Source: Affinibrenneria salicis (GTDB lineage Bacteria; Pseudomonadota; Gammaproteobacteria; Enterobacterales; Enterobacteriaceae). Taken from it: a stretch of DNA of 64,000 nucleotides. Below the pieces are notes generated by a model. That model was not told the DNA's origin. It was given only the letters and a program-made list of their open reading frames with translations, and did no database searches. Both the position numbers and the translations under genes were made by a program. The DNA lies in assembly GCF_008710095.1 (NCBI RefSeq), contig NZ_VYKJ01000013.1, positions 124,001-188,000 on the forward strand. Direction: 5' to 3'. Below, one piece after another: positions 37,204 to 47,519 of the stretch (positions within the stretch are counted from its first letter, which is position 1; each line of letters opens with the position of its first letter).

Positions 37204-37412
37204 TGCTTATCCTCGCGAATTGATTGATACCCTGCCTCTTTCCGGCCGCAACCACGTTTGTTGGCGCTAGTGTACCGTTTTGTCCGTCCGGTCAATCGGG
37301 AAATTAGCTACTCATTTCCCGTTTATTCCGGCGATAAGGCTACCGTCATCCCGTCTATGCTGTGTCCACTGGATAGTGTCAGATGATATGAATACCGGGA
37401 GTAAGCAGAGAC
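37204..37412. promoter_or_regulatory. Divergent class 2 promoter region flgA / flgBCDEFGHIJ
   Basis: 209 bp between back-to-back starts, the place where FlhD4C2 activates both units in relatives. I could not assign the FlhDC boxes with confidence. A GGAG site precedes flgB. Confidence 0.5.
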
Positions 37413-37826
37413 ATGCTGGATAAACTGGATGCAGCCTTAAGTTTTCAACAGGAAGCGCTCAACCTGCGCGCGCAGCGGCAGGAAATTCTGGCCGGGAATA
37501 TCGCCAATGCCGATACGCCTGGTTACCAGGCGCGCGACATTGATTTCTCCTCCGAACTGAGCAAAGCGATGGAGCAGGGGCGGGCATCCGGTTCCGGTCT
37601 GTCGCTGGCGTTGACTTCCTCCCGCCATATCGCCGCGCAAACCGCCTCTGCTCCCTCGCTGGACCTGCTGTACCGGGTGCCCGACCAGCCGGCGCTCGAT
37701 GGCAATACCGTCGATATGGACAGAGAAAGAACCAATTTTGCCGATAATAGCCTGCGTTATCAAACCAGTCTTACTGTTTTGAGCGGGCAGATTAAAGGCA
37801 TGACGTCAGTGCTACAGGATAAATAA
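37413..37826 (+). CDS. flgB: Flagellar proximal rod protein FlgB
   Basis: 137 residues. N-terminal rod signature [22 protein letters not shown] (heptad helix plus [15 protein letters not shown]); C-terminal helix segment [19 protein letters not shown]. It forms the proximal rod with FlgC and FlgF. It begins the flg operon behind GGAG; flgC follows 6 bases later. Confidence 0.97.
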   Translation: MLDKLDAALSFQQEALNLRAQRQEILAGNIANADTPGYQARDIDFSSELSKAMEQGRASGSGLSLALTSSRHIAAQTASAPSLDLLYRVPDQPALDGNTVDMDRERTNFADNSLRYQTSLTVLSGQIKGMTSVLQDK

Positions 37827-37832
37827 CGCCTT

Positions 37833-38237
37833 ATGTCATTACTCAACATTTTCGAAATTTCAGGTTCCGCACTGACGGCCCAGTCCCAGCGCATGAACGT
37901 GAGCGCCAGCAACCTGGCGAATGCCGACAGCGTCACCAGCGCCGATGGCACGCCCTATCGCGCCAAACAGGTGGTGTTTAAGGTCGCCGCGCCGGCGGGG
38001 CAGGAAGTCGGCGGCGTACAGGTGGACAGCATCGTTGAGGACCCCGCGCCCGACAAACTGGTATACCAGCCGGGCAACCCGCTGGCCGATGAGCGTGGCT
38101 ATGTCCGGATGCCCAATGTTGACGTTACTGCCGAAATGGTGAATTCCATTTCCGCCTCGAGAAGTTATCAGGCGAACGTGGAAGTGCTGAATACAACCAA
38201 AACACTGATGCAAAAAACGCTGACATTAGGGCAGTAA
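37833..38237 (+). CDS. flgC: Flagellar proximal rod protein FlgC
   Basis: 134 residues. Rod protein: the [20 protein letters not shown] helix and SNLANADS at the start, [21 protein letters not shown] at the end. Exported without a cleaved signal. Six bases after flgB and 11 before flgD. Confidence 0.97.
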   Translation: MSLLNIFEISGSALTAQSQRMNVSASNLANADSVTSADGTPYRAKQVVFKVAAPAGQEVGGVQVDSIVEDPAPDKLVYQPGNPLADERGYVRMPNVDVTAEMVNSISASRSYQANVEVLNTTKTLMQKTLTLGQ

Positions 38238-38248
38238 CGGAGGGTTAC

Positions 38249-38923
38249 ATGAGCATTGCTATTTCTGTTAATGAGTCAACCGATAACAGTTCGGTGACCA
38301 GCACCTCGTCCACCGGCAACAGCAGTTCGGATCTGCAGAGCCAGTTTCTTACCCTGCTGGTGGCGCAGATGCAGAATCAGGATCCCACCGATCCGATGGA
38401 CAACAGCCAGTTGACCAGCCAGCTGGCGCAAATCAGCACGCTGAGCGGCATTGAAAAACTCAATACCACGCTCGGTTCGATCTCCGGTCAGCTGGATACC
38501 AGCCAGGCGCTGCAGGCTTCAACCCTGATCGGCCATGGCGTGTTGATCTCCGGCAACAGCATTGTGGTCGGCGAAAACAGCTCGGTCACGCCGTTCGGCG
38601 TCGAACTGGACACCGCGGCCAGCAACGTCACGGTTACGATCAAAGACGCGAGCGGCAGCACGGTGCGTACGGTCAATCTGGGCGCGCAGAGCGCCGGCGT
38701 GCAGACCTACAGCTGGGACGGCACCGATGATAGCGGCACCGCGGTGGCGGAGGGCAGCTATACCTACAGCGTCAGCGCCACCTCTTCTTCCGGCGGCAGC
38801 GTTGTGTCGACGCCGCTTAAATATGCGCTGGTTTACGGCGTGAATACCGATTCAGACAGTTCGACGCTCAATCTGGGCCTGTCGGGCACCGCAACGCTTA
38901 GCGACATTAAGCAGATTATTTAA
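38249..38923 (+). CDS. flgD: Hook cap / scaffolding protein FlgD
   Basis: 224 residues. The N-terminal export region has the conserved QFLTLLVAQMQNQDPTDPMD; the rest forms the cap that guides FlgE assembly, with VNLGAQSAGVQTYSWDG in the middle of a Tudor/FnIII-like domain. GGAGG precedes the start. The frame is Ser/Thr-rich and Cys-free. Confidence 0.96.
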   Translation: MSIAISVNESTDNSSVTSTSSTGNSSSDLQSQFLTLLVAQMQNQDPTDPMDNSQLTSQLAQISTLSGIEKLNTTLGSISGQLDTSQALQASTLIGHGVLISGNSIVVGENSSVTPFGVELDTAASNVTVTIKDASGSTVRTVNLGAQSAGVQTYSWDGTDDSGTAVAEGSYTYSVSATSSSGGSVVSTPLKYALVYGVNTDSDSSTLNLGLSGTATLSDIKQII

Positions 38924-38993
38924 TTTCCATCGCGCGGCCCGGGGGCGGCAGTCCCGGCGTTTTGGCGCGACTCACTTTTAAGAGGTTCCTGCT

Positions 38994-40196
38994 ATGGGTT
39001 TTTCACAGGCGATAAGTGGTTTGAACGCGGCGTCCAGCAACCTGGACGTCATTGGCAACAACATCGCGAACTCCGAAACCACCGGTTTTAAATCGGCAAC
39101 GGTTTCCTTTGCCGATATCTTCGCCTCTTCTCAGGTCGGTCTGGGGGTTAAGGTCGCGTCCGTCAGCCAGGATTTCGGCGACGGCACCGTCGAATCCACG
39201 GAGCGCGGTCTGGACGTGGCGATTTCCGGCACCGGCTTCTTCCGCGTGACCGATGACAACGGCTCGGTTTATTATTCGCGCAACGGCGAACTGTCGATGG
39301 ATAGCGACCGTAATCTGGTCAACAGCAGCGGCTACTATCTGACCGGCTATTCCGCCACCGGCACGCCGCCGACCGTCAACACCGGCGCCGAGCCGACGAC
39401 GATCAATATCCCGTCCAGCAATATCGCGGCTCAGGCGACCAACAGCGCCACGATGTCGCTGAACCTGAACTCCAGCGCCAGTGCGGTAACAGCGGATTTC
39501 GACGCCACCAACTCCAGCACCTATGACTTTTCTCAGACGCTGACCAGCTACGACAGCCAGGGCAACACCCACAACGTGAACCTCTACTTCACTAAAACGG
39601 CGGATAACACCTGGCAGGTGCACGGCGTCGACAGCAGCGACAGCACCGCCACCGTGCAGGATCTGGGCGCGCTGAGCTTTGACAGCAGCGGCAGCCTGAC
39701 CGGCACCACGTCGCTGAGCGTGGCGACCAACGGCATCAACGGTTCCGCCGCCAACAGCTTCACCGTCGATTTCACCGGCACCACCCAGCAGAGCGCCAGC
39801 AAAAGCAGCGTCAACAGTTCCAGCCAGGACGGTTATGCGGCGGGCAGCCTCTCATCCTATGCCATCAATAACGACGGCACTATCACCGGTACCTATTCCA
39901 ACGGTCAGACTCAGTTGCTGGGGCAGATCGTAATGGCCAGTTTCTCCAACCCGCAGGGCCTGCAGTCCGAAGGGGATAACGTCTGGACCTCGACCTCCGC
40001 TTCCGGCGAAGCCATCGTAGGGACGGCCGGCGTCGGGGTGTTCGGTAGTCTGACCAGCGGCGCGCTGGAATCGTCCAACGTGGATATTGGTTCCGAACTG
40101 GTGAACATGATCGTCGCGCAGCGTAACTATCAGTCGAACGCGCAGACCATCAAAACCCAGGACTCGATACTTAACACGCTGGTCAACCTGCGCTAA
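38994..40196 (+). CDS. flgE: Flagellar hook protein FlgE
   Basis: 400 residues. Rod/hook N-terminus (SQAISGLNAASSNLDVIGNN followed by IANSETTGFK) and C-terminus (SNVDIGSELVNMIVAQRNYQ). The middle, about 90-320, is the Ser/Thr-rich exposed domain. It forms the universal joint. AAGAGG lies upstream. The gap after flgD is 70 bp, slightly larger than elsewhere in the operon; flgF follows 21 bp later. Confidence 0.97.
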   Translation: MGFSQAISGLNAASSNLDVIGNNIANSETTGFKSATVSFADIFASSQVGLGVKVASVSQDFGDGTVESTERGLDVAISGTGFFRVTDDNGSVYYSRNGELSMDSDRNLVNSSGYYLTGYSATGTPPTVNTGAEPTTINIPSSNIAAQATNSATMSLNLNSSASAVTADFDATNSSTYDFSQTLTSYDSQGNTHNVNLYFTKTADNTWQVHGVDSSDSTATVQDLGALSFDSSGSLTGTTSLSVATNGINGSAANSFTVDFTGTTQQSASKSSVNSSSQDGYAAGSLSSYAINNDGTITGTYSNGQTQLLGQIVMASFSNPQGLQSEGDNVWTSTSASGEAIVGTAGVGVFGSLTSGALESSNVDIGSELVNMIVAQRNYQSNAQTIKTQDSILNTLVNLR

Positions 40197-40217
40197 TAAC
40201 CGGGACAGGACAGCCTT

Positions 40218-40973
40218 ATGGATCACGCAATCTATACCGCAATGGGCGCGGCCAGCCAGACGCTGGAACAGCACGCCGTTATTTCCAACAATCTGGCTAA
40301 CGCTTCCACGCCGGGTTTTCGCGCGCAGCTGAGCGCGATGCGCGCGGTGCCGGTCGAAGGGCCGACGCTGGAAACGCGCACGCTGGTGGTGGCGTCGACG
40401 CCGTCGGCCGATATGTCGCAGGGGCCGCTGAACTACACCGCGCGCCCGCTGGACGTTGCCGTGCAGGATCAGGGCTGGCTGGCGGTTCAGTTGCCCAATG
40501 GCGAAGAGGCCTACACGCGTAACGGCGCCATTCAACTGGATGAAACCGGGCAGTTGCGGATTCAGGGCTATCCGGTCGTGGGCGACGGCGGCCCGCTGGC
40601 CGTGCCGACCCAGGCGAGTATCACCGTCGCGGCGGACGGCACCGTTTCCGCGCTGGGCGACGGGGATAATCCCAACACCATCGCCCAGGTGGGCGCGCTG
40701 AAGCTGGTGTCGGCGCAACCGGGCCAACTGGTGCGCGGCGACGACGGCCTGTTTCATCTGTCCGAAGCCGCGCGTCAGCAGGCGGGCAACGAATTGCCCA
40801 ACGACGACGCCGTCAGAGTGATGCCGGGCGTGCTGGAAGGGAGCAATGTGAATACCGTCGATACGCTGGTCGATATGATCGGCAACTCGCGGCGTTTTGA
40901 GATGCAGATGAAAATTATCAGCAGCGTCGATCAAAATGCCGAAAAGGCCAATCAACTGCTCTCGGTCAGTTAA
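40218..40973 (+). CDS. flgF: Flagellar proximal rod protein FlgF
   Basis: 251 residues. N-terminal [20 protein letters not shown] and C-terminal LVDMIGNSRRFEMQMKIISS identify the FlgF/FlgG branch of rod proteins. It connects FlgC to the distal rod. Shine-Dalgarno GGACAGG; 21 bp before flgG. Confidence 0.96.
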   Translation: MDHAIYTAMGAASQTLEQHAVISNNLANASTPGFRAQLSAMRAVPVEGPTLETRTLVVASTPSADMSQGPLNYTARPLDVAVQDQGWLAVQLPNGEEAYTRNGAIQLDETGQLRIQGYPVVGDGGPLAVPTQASITVAADGTVSALGDGDNPNTIAQVGALKLVSAQPGQLVRGDDGLFHLSEAARQQAGNELPNDDAVRVMPGVLEGSNVNTVDTLVDMIGNSRRFEMQMKIISSVDQNAEKANQLLSVS

Positions 40974-40994
40974 TTTTTTATTTAAGGAAACACC

Positions 40995-41777
40995 ATGATC
41001 CGCTCTCTCTGGATTGCTAAAACAGGGCTTGATGCCCAGCAAACCAATATGGACGTTATTTCCAACAACCTGGCGAACGTCAGCACCAACGGTTTTAAAC
41101 GCCAGCGCGCGGTGTTTGAGGATCTGCTCTATCAGACCGTTCGTCAGCCCGGCGCGCAGTCATCGGAACAGACTACGCTGCCCTCGGGTTTACAGCTGGG
41201 GACCGGCGTGCGTCCGGTGAGCACCGAGCGTCTGCACAGCCAGGGCAACCTGGAACAGACCGAAAACAGCAAAGACGTCGCGATTAACGGCCAGGGTTTC
41301 TTTCAGGTGCAGTTGCCGGACGGCACCACCGCCTACTCGCGCGATGGTTCTTTCCAGCTGGACGCCAACGGCCAGCTGGTAACCTCCAGCGGCTACGCGG
41401 TGCAGCCGGCGATCACCATACCGGATACCGCGTTAACCATGACGGTGGCGCGCGATGGGGTAGTCAGCGTGACTCAGCAGGGGCAGACGGCTTCCACCCA
41501 GGTCGGGCAACTGACGCTCAGCACCTTTATCAACCCGACCGGGTTGCAGAGTCTGGGCGAAAACCTGTACCAGGAAACGGAAAGTTCCGGCGCGCCGACC
41601 GAATCCACGCCGGGCCAGAATGGCGCCGGGCTGCTGTACCAGGGGTATGTGGAGACGTCAAACGTCAATGTGGCTGAAGAACTGGTCGATATGATTCAGG
41701 TTCAGCGCGCATATGAACTGAACAGTAAAGCCGTATCGACTTCCGATGCTATGTTGCAACGCTTAACACAGCTCTGA
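40995..41777 (+). CDS. flgG: Flagellar distal rod protein FlgG
   Basis: 260 residues. [20 protein letters not shown] and [16 protein letters not shown] at the N-terminus and [20 protein letters not shown] at the C-terminus are classic FlgG. It makes the distal rod crossing the outer membrane. AAGGAA lies upstream of ATG 40995. Confidence 0.97.
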   Translation: MIRSLWIAKTGLDAQQTNMDVISNNLANVSTNGFKRQRAVFEDLLYQTVRQPGAQSSEQTTLPSGLQLGTGVRPVSTERLHSQGNLEQTENSKDVAINGQGFFQVQLPDGTTAYSRDGSFQLDANGQLVTSSGYAVQPAITIPDTALTMTVARDGVVSVTQQGQTASTQVGQLTLSTFINPTGLQSLGENLYQETESSGAPTESTPGQNGAGLLYQGYVETSNVNVAEELVDMIQVQRAYELNSKAVSTSDAMLQRLTQL

Positions 41778-41813
41778 ATCATTTTCTGGCATAAAAAGTA
41801 CATAAGGTTAAGC

Positions 41814-42542
41814 ATGTTGAGTTGTTGGACTCTAAAGCCTTTATCGCGCGAAACGCTGCCGGGCGCTTATGGCTGGCCGCTGCTGGCGGCGCTGCTGCTG
41901 AGCGGATGCGCCTATATACCGCATAAACCGCTGGTGGAGGGCACAACCAGCGCTCCGCCGGCGCCGGCCCAGCTGTATGCTACCAATGGCTCCATTTTCC
42001 AGTCTGTGCAGCCAATGAATTATGGTTATCAGCCGCTGTTCGAAGACCGCCGGCCGCGTAACGTCGGCGATATTCTGACGATTACCCTGCAGGAAAACGT
42101 CAGCGCCAGTAAGAGTTCTTCGGCGAATGCCAGTCGCGATGGCTCGTCCGCCGTCGGCCTGTCCGTGGTGCCGACGTCGTTAAACGGGCTGCTGGGCAAC
42201 GGCAAAGCCGATTTGACCGCCTCCGGCACCAATGATTTTGAAGGCTCCGGCGGCGCCAGCGCGCAGAATACCTTTTCCGGCACGATTACCGTTACGGTTA
42301 GCGATGTGCTGACCAACGGCAACCTGAAGGTGATTGGTGAAAAACAAATTGCGATTAACCAGGGCGCGGAATACATCCGCTTTTCCGGCATCGTGAATCC
42401 GCGCACCATCACCGGCAGTAATTCCGTGGTATCAACTCAGGTCGCCGATGCCCGCATCGAATATGTCGGCAAAGGCTACATTAACGAAGCGCAGAATATG
42501 GGATGGCTGCAACGATTCTTCCTCAATATTGCACCGTTCTAA
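41814..42542 (+). CDS. flgH: L-ring lipoprotein FlgH
   Basis: 242 residues. Lipobox LLLSGC with lipidated C32; the mature part is anchored in the outer membrane and builds the L ring. [39 protein letters not shown] and the closing [17 protein letters not shown] match E. coli. The extra ~10 residues before the lipobox are retained because AAGGTTAAGC precedes ATG 41814. 10 bp before flgI. Confidence 0.96.
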   Translation: MLSCWTLKPLSRETLPGAYGWPLLAALLLSGCAYIPHKPLVEGTTSAPPAPAQLYATNGSIFQSVQPMNYGYQPLFEDRRPRNVGDILTITLQENVSASKSSSANASRDGSSAVGLSVVPTSLNGLLGNGKADLTASGTNDFEGSGGASAQNTFSGTITVTVSDVLTNGNLKVIGEKQIAINQGAEYIRFSGIVNPRTITGSNSVVSTQVADARIEYVGKGYINEAQNMGWLQRFFLNIAPF

Positions 42543-42552
42543 GAGGTTAATT

Positions 42553-43662
42553 ATGGCAATGTATCGTCAACTGCTGCTGTGCGCGCTGTTTCTGCTGGCG
42601 CTGACGTCATCCGCGACGGCGGAGCGGCTGCGCGATTTGGTTGATATCCAGGGCGTGCGCGACAACCCGCTCATCGGTTATGGCCTGGTGGTCGGCCTGG
42701 ACGGAACGGGCGACCAGACCACCCAGACGCCGTTTACCACGCAAAGCCTGACCAATATGCTCTCGCAGCTTGGCATTACCGTGCCGAGCGGCACCAATAT
42801 GCAGCTGAAAAATGTGGCGGCGGTGATGGTCACGGCCAATTATCCGCCGTTCGCCCGCGCCGGGCAGAAAATCGACGTGGTCGTTTCATCGCTCGGTTCG
42901 GCGAAGAGTCTGCGCGGCGGCACGCTGCTGATGACCCCGCTGAAGGGCGTGGACAACCAGGTTTACGCGCTGGCCCAGGGCAACCTGCTGGTGGGCGGCG
43001 CGGGCGCATCGTCCGGCGGCAGCCAGGTGAAGGTGAACCAGCTGTCCGGCGCCCGTATCAACAACGGCGCGATTATCGAACGCGAACTGCCCAGTACGTT
43101 CGGCACTTCCAATCGCATCAGCCTGCAGCTAAAGCAGGATGATTTCAGCCTTGCCCAGCGCATCAGCGACGCGATTAACCGGCAAAACACCATCGGCAGC
43201 GCGCAGGCGATCGACGGCCGTACCGTGGAGGTTGTCCTGCCGCAGAATAATACTCAGCAGGTGCGCTTCCTGGCGCAAATTCAGGACATCCGCGTCGATG
43301 TGGGCGAGATCGACGCCAAAGTCATTATCAATTCGCGCACCGGCTCCGTCGTGATGAACCGCAACGTGATGCTGGATTCCTGCGCGGTGGCGCAGGGCAA
43401 CCTGTCGGTGGTGGTGGATAATCAGCAGACGGTTAGTCAGCCGGATACTCCGCTGGCCGGCGGTCAGACGGCGGTGACGCAGCAGACGCAGATTTCCGTG
43501 CGCCAGGAAGGGGGCTCGCTGCAGCGCGTAAACGCCAGCGCCAATTTAAACACCGTTGTGCGCGCAATGAACGCGCTGGGCGCCACGCCGATGGATCTGA
43601 TGTCCATCCTGCAGGCCATGCACAGCGCCGGCTGCCTGAAAGCGGAAGTGGAGATCATCTGA
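42553..43662 (+). CDS. flgI: P-ring protein FlgI
   Basis: 369 residues. Signal peptide to about residue 23 (ATA), then [20 protein letters not shown], the family hallmark. It builds the periplasmic P ring with help from FlgA. AAGAGG precedes ATG 42553. Stop and flgJ start overlap (TGATG). Confidence 0.96.
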   Translation: MAMYRQLLLCALFLLALTSSATAERLRDLVDIQGVRDNPLIGYGLVVGLDGTGDQTTQTPFTTQSLTNMLSQLGITVPSGTNMQLKNVAAVMVTANYPPFARAGQKIDVVVSSLGSAKSLRGGTLLMTPLKGVDNQVYALAQGNLLVGGAGASSGGSQVKVNQLSGARINNGAIIERELPSTFGTSNRISLQLKQDDFSLAQRISDAINRQNTIGSAQAIDGRTVEVVLPQNNTQQVRFLAQIQDIRVDVGEIDAKVIINSRTGSVVMNRNVMLDSCAVAQGNLSVVVDNQQTVSQPDTPLAGGQTAVTQQTQISVRQEGGSLQRVNASANLNTVVRAMNALGATPMDLMSILQAMHSAGCLKAEVEII

Positions 43663-44648
43663 TGGGGCCATCCTCGCCGTCGGCTAACCTGAGCGACCAG
43701 GCTTCAGCCGCCTACGACGTGCAATCCATCAACGGGTTGCGGCGCGAGGCGGTACAGAACTCGCCCGCCGCCCTGCACAAAGTGGCGAAGCAGGTTGAGG
43801 GGCTGTTCGTCAACATGATGCTGAAGAGCATGCGCGACACGCTGCCGCAGGATGGCCTGCTGAGCAGCGATCAGACGCGCATGTACACCAGCATGTACGA
43901 TCAGCAACTCGCTCAGAACCTGTCGGCCAAAGGGCTCGGGCTGGCGGATATGATGGTAAAGCAGTTAAGCCGCCATTCGGCCAGCGAACCTGACGAAATG
44001 GCCGGCAAGACGCCGCTGCCGCTGGGGCCTGAGCGACTGGCGAGCAGCGCGATGCCGCCGGCGCTGATCGGCGAATTTATGCGCCGCAACCAGCAGCAGG
44101 AAAACAGCGACGGACAGGGCGAACGCGTCAAGGGGATCTACCCCACTGAAGGCGCCTCCTTCACCGAGCGTCTGTCCGTGCCGGCGATGATCGCCAGCCT
44201 GCAGAGCGGGATCCCGCATCATCTGATTCTGGCGCAGGCGGTGCTGGAGTCGGGCTGGGGCAAACGCGAGATTATGACCAGCGACGGCAAGACCAGCCAC
44301 AATATTTTCGGCGTAAAAGCCGGCAGTAACTGGGACGGCGAAGTCGCCTCGGTGATGACCACCGAATACAAGAACGGCCAGCCCTATAAGTTGACGCAGG
44401 ATTTCCGCGTCTATGACTCCTATCTGCAGGCCATCAACGACTATATTCGCCTGCTGACGCAAAACTCGCGCTATAAAGAAGTGCTGAGCGCCGGCAGCGC
44501 GGAACAGGCGGCCTACGCCTTGCAGAAAGCCGGTTACGCGACGGACCCGAACTATGGCGCGAAGCTGGTGCAGATTATCGACCAGATACGCGGTAGCGCG
44601 CAAAAAGCAGTCAAGGCCTATACCCACGACCTAAGCAAGCTGTTTTAA
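43662..44648 (+). CDS. flgJ: Rod cap / peptidoglycan hydrolase FlgJ
   Basis: 328 residues. N-terminal rod-scaffolding domain (about 20-110: FVNMMLKSMRDTLP and TRMYTSMYDQQLAQNLS). The C-terminal part is a beta-N-acetylglucosaminidase, with the catalytic Glu at about 196 in AQAVLESGWGKREI and the NIFGVKAGSNWDG motif. It locally opens peptidoglycan so the rod can pass. The start overlaps the flgI stop. Confidence 0.96.
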   Translation: MGPSSPSANLSDQASAAYDVQSINGLRREAVQNSPAALHKVAKQVEGLFVNMMLKSMRDTLPQDGLLSSDQTRMYTSMYDQQLAQNLSAKGLGLADMMVKQLSRHSASEPDEMAGKTPLPLGPERLASSAMPPALIGEFMRRNQQQENSDGQGERVKGIYPTEGASFTERLSVPAMIASLQSGIPHHLILAQAVLESGWGKREIMTSDGKTSHNIFGVKAGSNWDGEVASVMTTEYKNGQPYKLTQDFRVYDSYLQAINDYIRLLTQNSRYKEVLSAGSAEQAAYALQKAGYATDPNYGAKLVQIIDQIRGSAQKAVKAYTHDLSKLF

Positions 44649-44679
44649 GGCGTTAGCGCTATTTTTTTACCCCTTTTCC

Positions 44680-44706
44680 TCAAGTTTCAGGTCCAGGCGC
44701 CGATAA
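44680..44706 (+). promoter_or_regulatory. FliA (sigma-28) promoter of flgKL
   Basis: TCAAGTTT, 11 bases, then GCCGATAA: near-perfect sigma-28 promoter, 55 bases before the flgK start and just after flgJ. Confidence 0.93.
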
Positions 44707-44760
44707 ATATTTAAGACGAAACGTTATCGGGTTTCCCCGATGGCAGAAGAAGGAAATAGA

Positions 44761-46410
44761 ATGGCAAGCTCTTTACTTAATATTGCATCTTCAGGTCTGA
44801 AGGCGGCAAATCTTGCGATAAGCACCACCTCCAACAATATCGCCAACTCCGACACCGACGGCTATAACCGCCAGAGCGTGCAGATGGCGCAGAGCGGCGC
44901 TCAGATCGCCGGCTATGGCTCGGTGGGGACCGGTGTGACGGTGCTGTCCATCAATCGCGCCTACGATTCGCTGGTGGTTTCTCAATTGCGCTCGGCCAGC
45001 GCCAGCTATGAATCGACCAATGCGTATTATGAGCAGATCTCTCAGGTGGATAATCTGTTGTCCGATAGCGAAAGCAGCCTGTCCTCCGTGATGTCGTCCT
45101 TTTTCTCCGGCATACAGTCGCTGACCTCCAACGCCAGCGACACCGCGGCGCGCCAGACGGTGATCAGCACCGCGCAAAGTCTGGTTAACCAGTTTTCCAG
45201 CGCCAACACCTATCTGAACGATATGGACAGCTCGATCAATCAGCAACTGTCCACCAATATCGATCTGGTGAATAACTACACCTCGCAGATCGCCGATGTC
45301 AACGCACAGATTACCCGGCTGGGCAACAGCGGCGGCTCGGCCAACGATCTGCTCGATCAGCGCGATCTGCTGATCGATAACCTGAATAAGCTGGTCGGCG
45401 TGACGGTCAGCACCCAGGACGGCAATATTACCAACGTCAGCCTGGCCAACGGTCAGACGCTGGTGCAGGGCGATAAGTCCTATCAGCTGGCCGCCGTCAC
45501 CTCCAGCAGCGATACGTCGCGCATCACGGTTGCCTACGATAACGGTATCGGCGATCCGGTGGAAATGGATGAAGATGTGCTGACCGGCGGCAGCATCAGC
45601 GGCCTGTTGTCGTTCCGCAGCGGCGCGCTGGATAGTTCGCGCAATCAGCTCAACCAGATCGCGCTGACGCTGGCGGACAGCTTTAATAGCCAGCACAGCG
45701 CCGGCGTGGATTTAAACGGCGACGCAGGTACGGACTTCTTCAGCTTTGCGCAGCCGGATGTGGCCAGCAACACCAAAAACAGCGGCACGGCCACGCTGAC
45801 CGCCGCCTATAGCGACACCAGCGCGGTGAAGGCCAGCGATTATAGCGTGAGCTTTGACGGGGCGTCCTGGCAGGTGACCCGCATGTCCGATAACGGCAGC
45901 GTGACCGCGACCAGCGGCACCGATAGCGACGGCAACACCACGCTCAGTTTCGAAGGCCTGACGCTGACCGTCAACGGCAGCGCGCAGGAAGACGACAGCT
46001 TTCAGGTCAATACGGTCAGCGGCGTGATCAACAGTCTGGCGGTCAGCGTGACCGATGTGGCGAAGGTCGCGGCGGGTAGCGGCGGCGGCGAAAGCGATAA
46101 CAGCAACGCGCTGAAACTGCTGGATCTGCAGAACCAGAATTTGGTCGGCGGCAACGCTACGCTGAATGACGCCTACGCATCGCTGGTCAGCGATATCGGC
46201 GTGAAGGCTAACAGCGCGGAAAACAACAGCACGACCCAGTCCAGCATCGTTTCTCAGCTTACCGAGAAGCAGCAGTCGATCTCCGGTATTGATATGAATG
46301 AAGAATATGTCGATCTGACGCGCTATCAGCAGTATTACCTGGCCAACGCTAAGGTGTTGTCCACTGCGGGCACGATTTTTGACTCATTGCTGTCGGCGGT
46401 GAATAGCTGA
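44761..46410 (+). CDS. flgK: Hook-filament junction protein FlgK (HAP1)
   Basis: 549 residues. SSLLNIASSGLKAANLAIST and NNIANSDTDGYNRQ at the N-terminus, VDLTRYQQYYLANAKVLSTA near the end. It joins hook to filament; substrate of chaperone FlgN. AAGGAAATAG lies before ATG 44761, so the seven codons upstream are excluded. Class 3 control through its own FliA promoter. Confidence 0.97.
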   Translation: MASSLLNIASSGLKAANLAISTTSNNIANSDTDGYNRQSVQMAQSGAQIAGYGSVGTGVTVLSINRAYDSLVVSQLRSASASYESTNAYYEQISQVDNLLSDSESSLSSVMSSFFSGIQSLTSNASDTAARQTVISTAQSLVNQFSSANTYLNDMDSSINQQLSTNIDLVNNYTSQIADVNAQITRLGNSGGSANDLLDQRDLLIDNLNKLVGVTVSTQDGNITNVSLANGQTLVQGDKSYQLAAVTSSSDTSRITVAYDNGIGDPVEMDEDVLTGGSISGLLSFRSGALDSSRNQLNQIALTLADSFNSQHSAGVDLNGDAGTDFFSFAQPDVASNTKNSGTATLTAAYSDTSAVKASDYSVSFDGASWQVTRMSDNGSVTATSGTDSDGNTTLSFEGLTLTVNGSAQEDDSFQVNTVSGVINSLAVSVTDVAKVAAGSGGGESDNSNALKLLDLQNQNLVGGNATLNDAYASLVSDIGVKANSAENNSTTQSSIVSQLTEKQQSISGIDMNEEYVDLTRYQQYYLANAKVLSTAGTIFDSLLSAVNS

Positions 46411-46456
46411 TTTTCACCCTGAGCGGTATATTTACATAGAGTAAGAGGACGATCCA

Positions 46457-47422
46457 ATGCGTCTTAGCACCAGTAATAGCTATCAGAATTTAATTAATAC
46501 CATTGCGCAGTCCAACAAGACGATGCAGGACAGCGTATTGCAGATGTCGACGCAGAAAAGCGTCAACTCACCCTCCGACGATCCGATCGCCGCATCGCAG
46601 GCGGTTATTCTGGCGCAAACTCAGGCCAGCAGCAGCCAGTACAGCGCCGCGCGCTCCAGCGCCACCACCAGCCTGCAGCTGGAAAACACGGTGCTGGATC
46701 AGGTGGTCGATGTGGTGCAGAGCATTCAGACGCTGGTAGTGAAGGCCGGCAACACCACTTATAGCGACGCGGATCGCCAGTCGATGGCGACGGAACTGCA
46801 GGGCTATAAGGATCAATTGCTGACGCTGGCCAATAGCACCGACAGCAACGGCAACTATATCTTTGCCGGCTACGCCACCGAAAGCGCGCCCTTTACCGCC
46901 GATGCCGACGGCAACGTTACCTATACCGGCGGCGATACGGCGATCAGTTTGCAGGTGGACTCCAGTCGCAGTATGACGATCGGCAATACCGGCAGCAGCG
47001 TATTCATGACGCTGGCGGCGGGATACGCCACCGAGCCCGACGGTTCGGCCAGCGAAAGCAATATCTTCAATTCCATCGATTATGCGCTTGAGGCGTTGAA
47101 TATGCCGCTCAACGACAGTACCGACGCGGACACCGAGGCCTACACGGCGCTGATGGACAAGGCCAACCGCGGGATGCGAAACTCGCTGGATAACGTGTTG
47201 ACGGTGCAGGCCGAAGCAGGCAGTAAGGTTACCGAATTGACCTCGCTGGATTCGCTCGGCAGCTCGCGCGATATTCTCTATGCGGACCGTATGACCTCGC
47301 TGACCGGCATTGATATCTACGAAACCTACTCCAACTTCACCCTGCAGAAAACTGCGCTGCAGGCGGCGATGACCGCCTTCTCCAGCATGAAAGATCTGTC
47401 GCTGTTCCAGCTTAACAGCTAG
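46457..47422 (+). CDS. flgL: Hook-filament junction protein FlgL (HAP3)
   Basis: 321 residues. Flagellin-like N-terminus RLSTSNSYQNLINTIAQSNK and C-terminus TLQKTALQAAMTAFSSMKDL. It sits between FlgK and flagellin. 46 bp after flgK; a terminator follows. Confidence 0.97.
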   Translation: MRLSTSNSYQNLINTIAQSNKTMQDSVLQMSTQKSVNSPSDDPIAASQAVILAQTQASSSQYSAARSSATTSLQLENTVLDQVVDVVQSIQTLVVKAGNTTYSDADRQSMATELQGYKDQLLTLANSTDSNGNYIFAGYATESAPFTADADGNVTYTGGDTAISLQVDSSRSMTIGNTGSSVFMTLAAGYATEPDGSASESNIFNSIDYALEALNMPLNDSTDADTEAYTALMDKANRGMRNSLDNVLTVQAEAGSKVTELTSLDSLGSSRDILYADRMTSLTGIDIYETYSNFTLQKTALQAAMTAFSSMKDLSLFQLNS

Positions 47423-47439
47423 GGATTCACGATATTTTA

Positions 47440-47469
47440 AATGTGCTAAAACCGGGCACATTTTTTTGT
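47440..47469 (+). terminator. Rho-independent terminator after flgL
   Basis: AATGTGC (47440-47446) pairs with GCACATT (47456-47462), followed by a run of T. It ends flgKL transcription before the convergent fliR block. Confidence 0.88.
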
Positions 47470-47506
47470 GTGTTGTCGTTAACTTAACGATAACACACTT
47501 TTTTTT
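47467..47506. repeat. 31-bp near-perfect palindrome with T-run
   Basis: GTGTGTTGTCGTTAA at 47467-47481 pairs with TTAACGATAACACAC at 47483-47497 with one mismatch and a single-base centre; a run of eight T follows. It may be a second plus-strand terminator or a binding site between the convergent flgL and fliR. Confidence 0.65.
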
Positions 47507-47519
47507 ACCCGGATTTTGA

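Noticed and set aside
39852..41042. 396-codon minus-strand open frame opposite flgE-flgG
   Set aside because: It crosses three well-supported genes and their ribosome binding sites.
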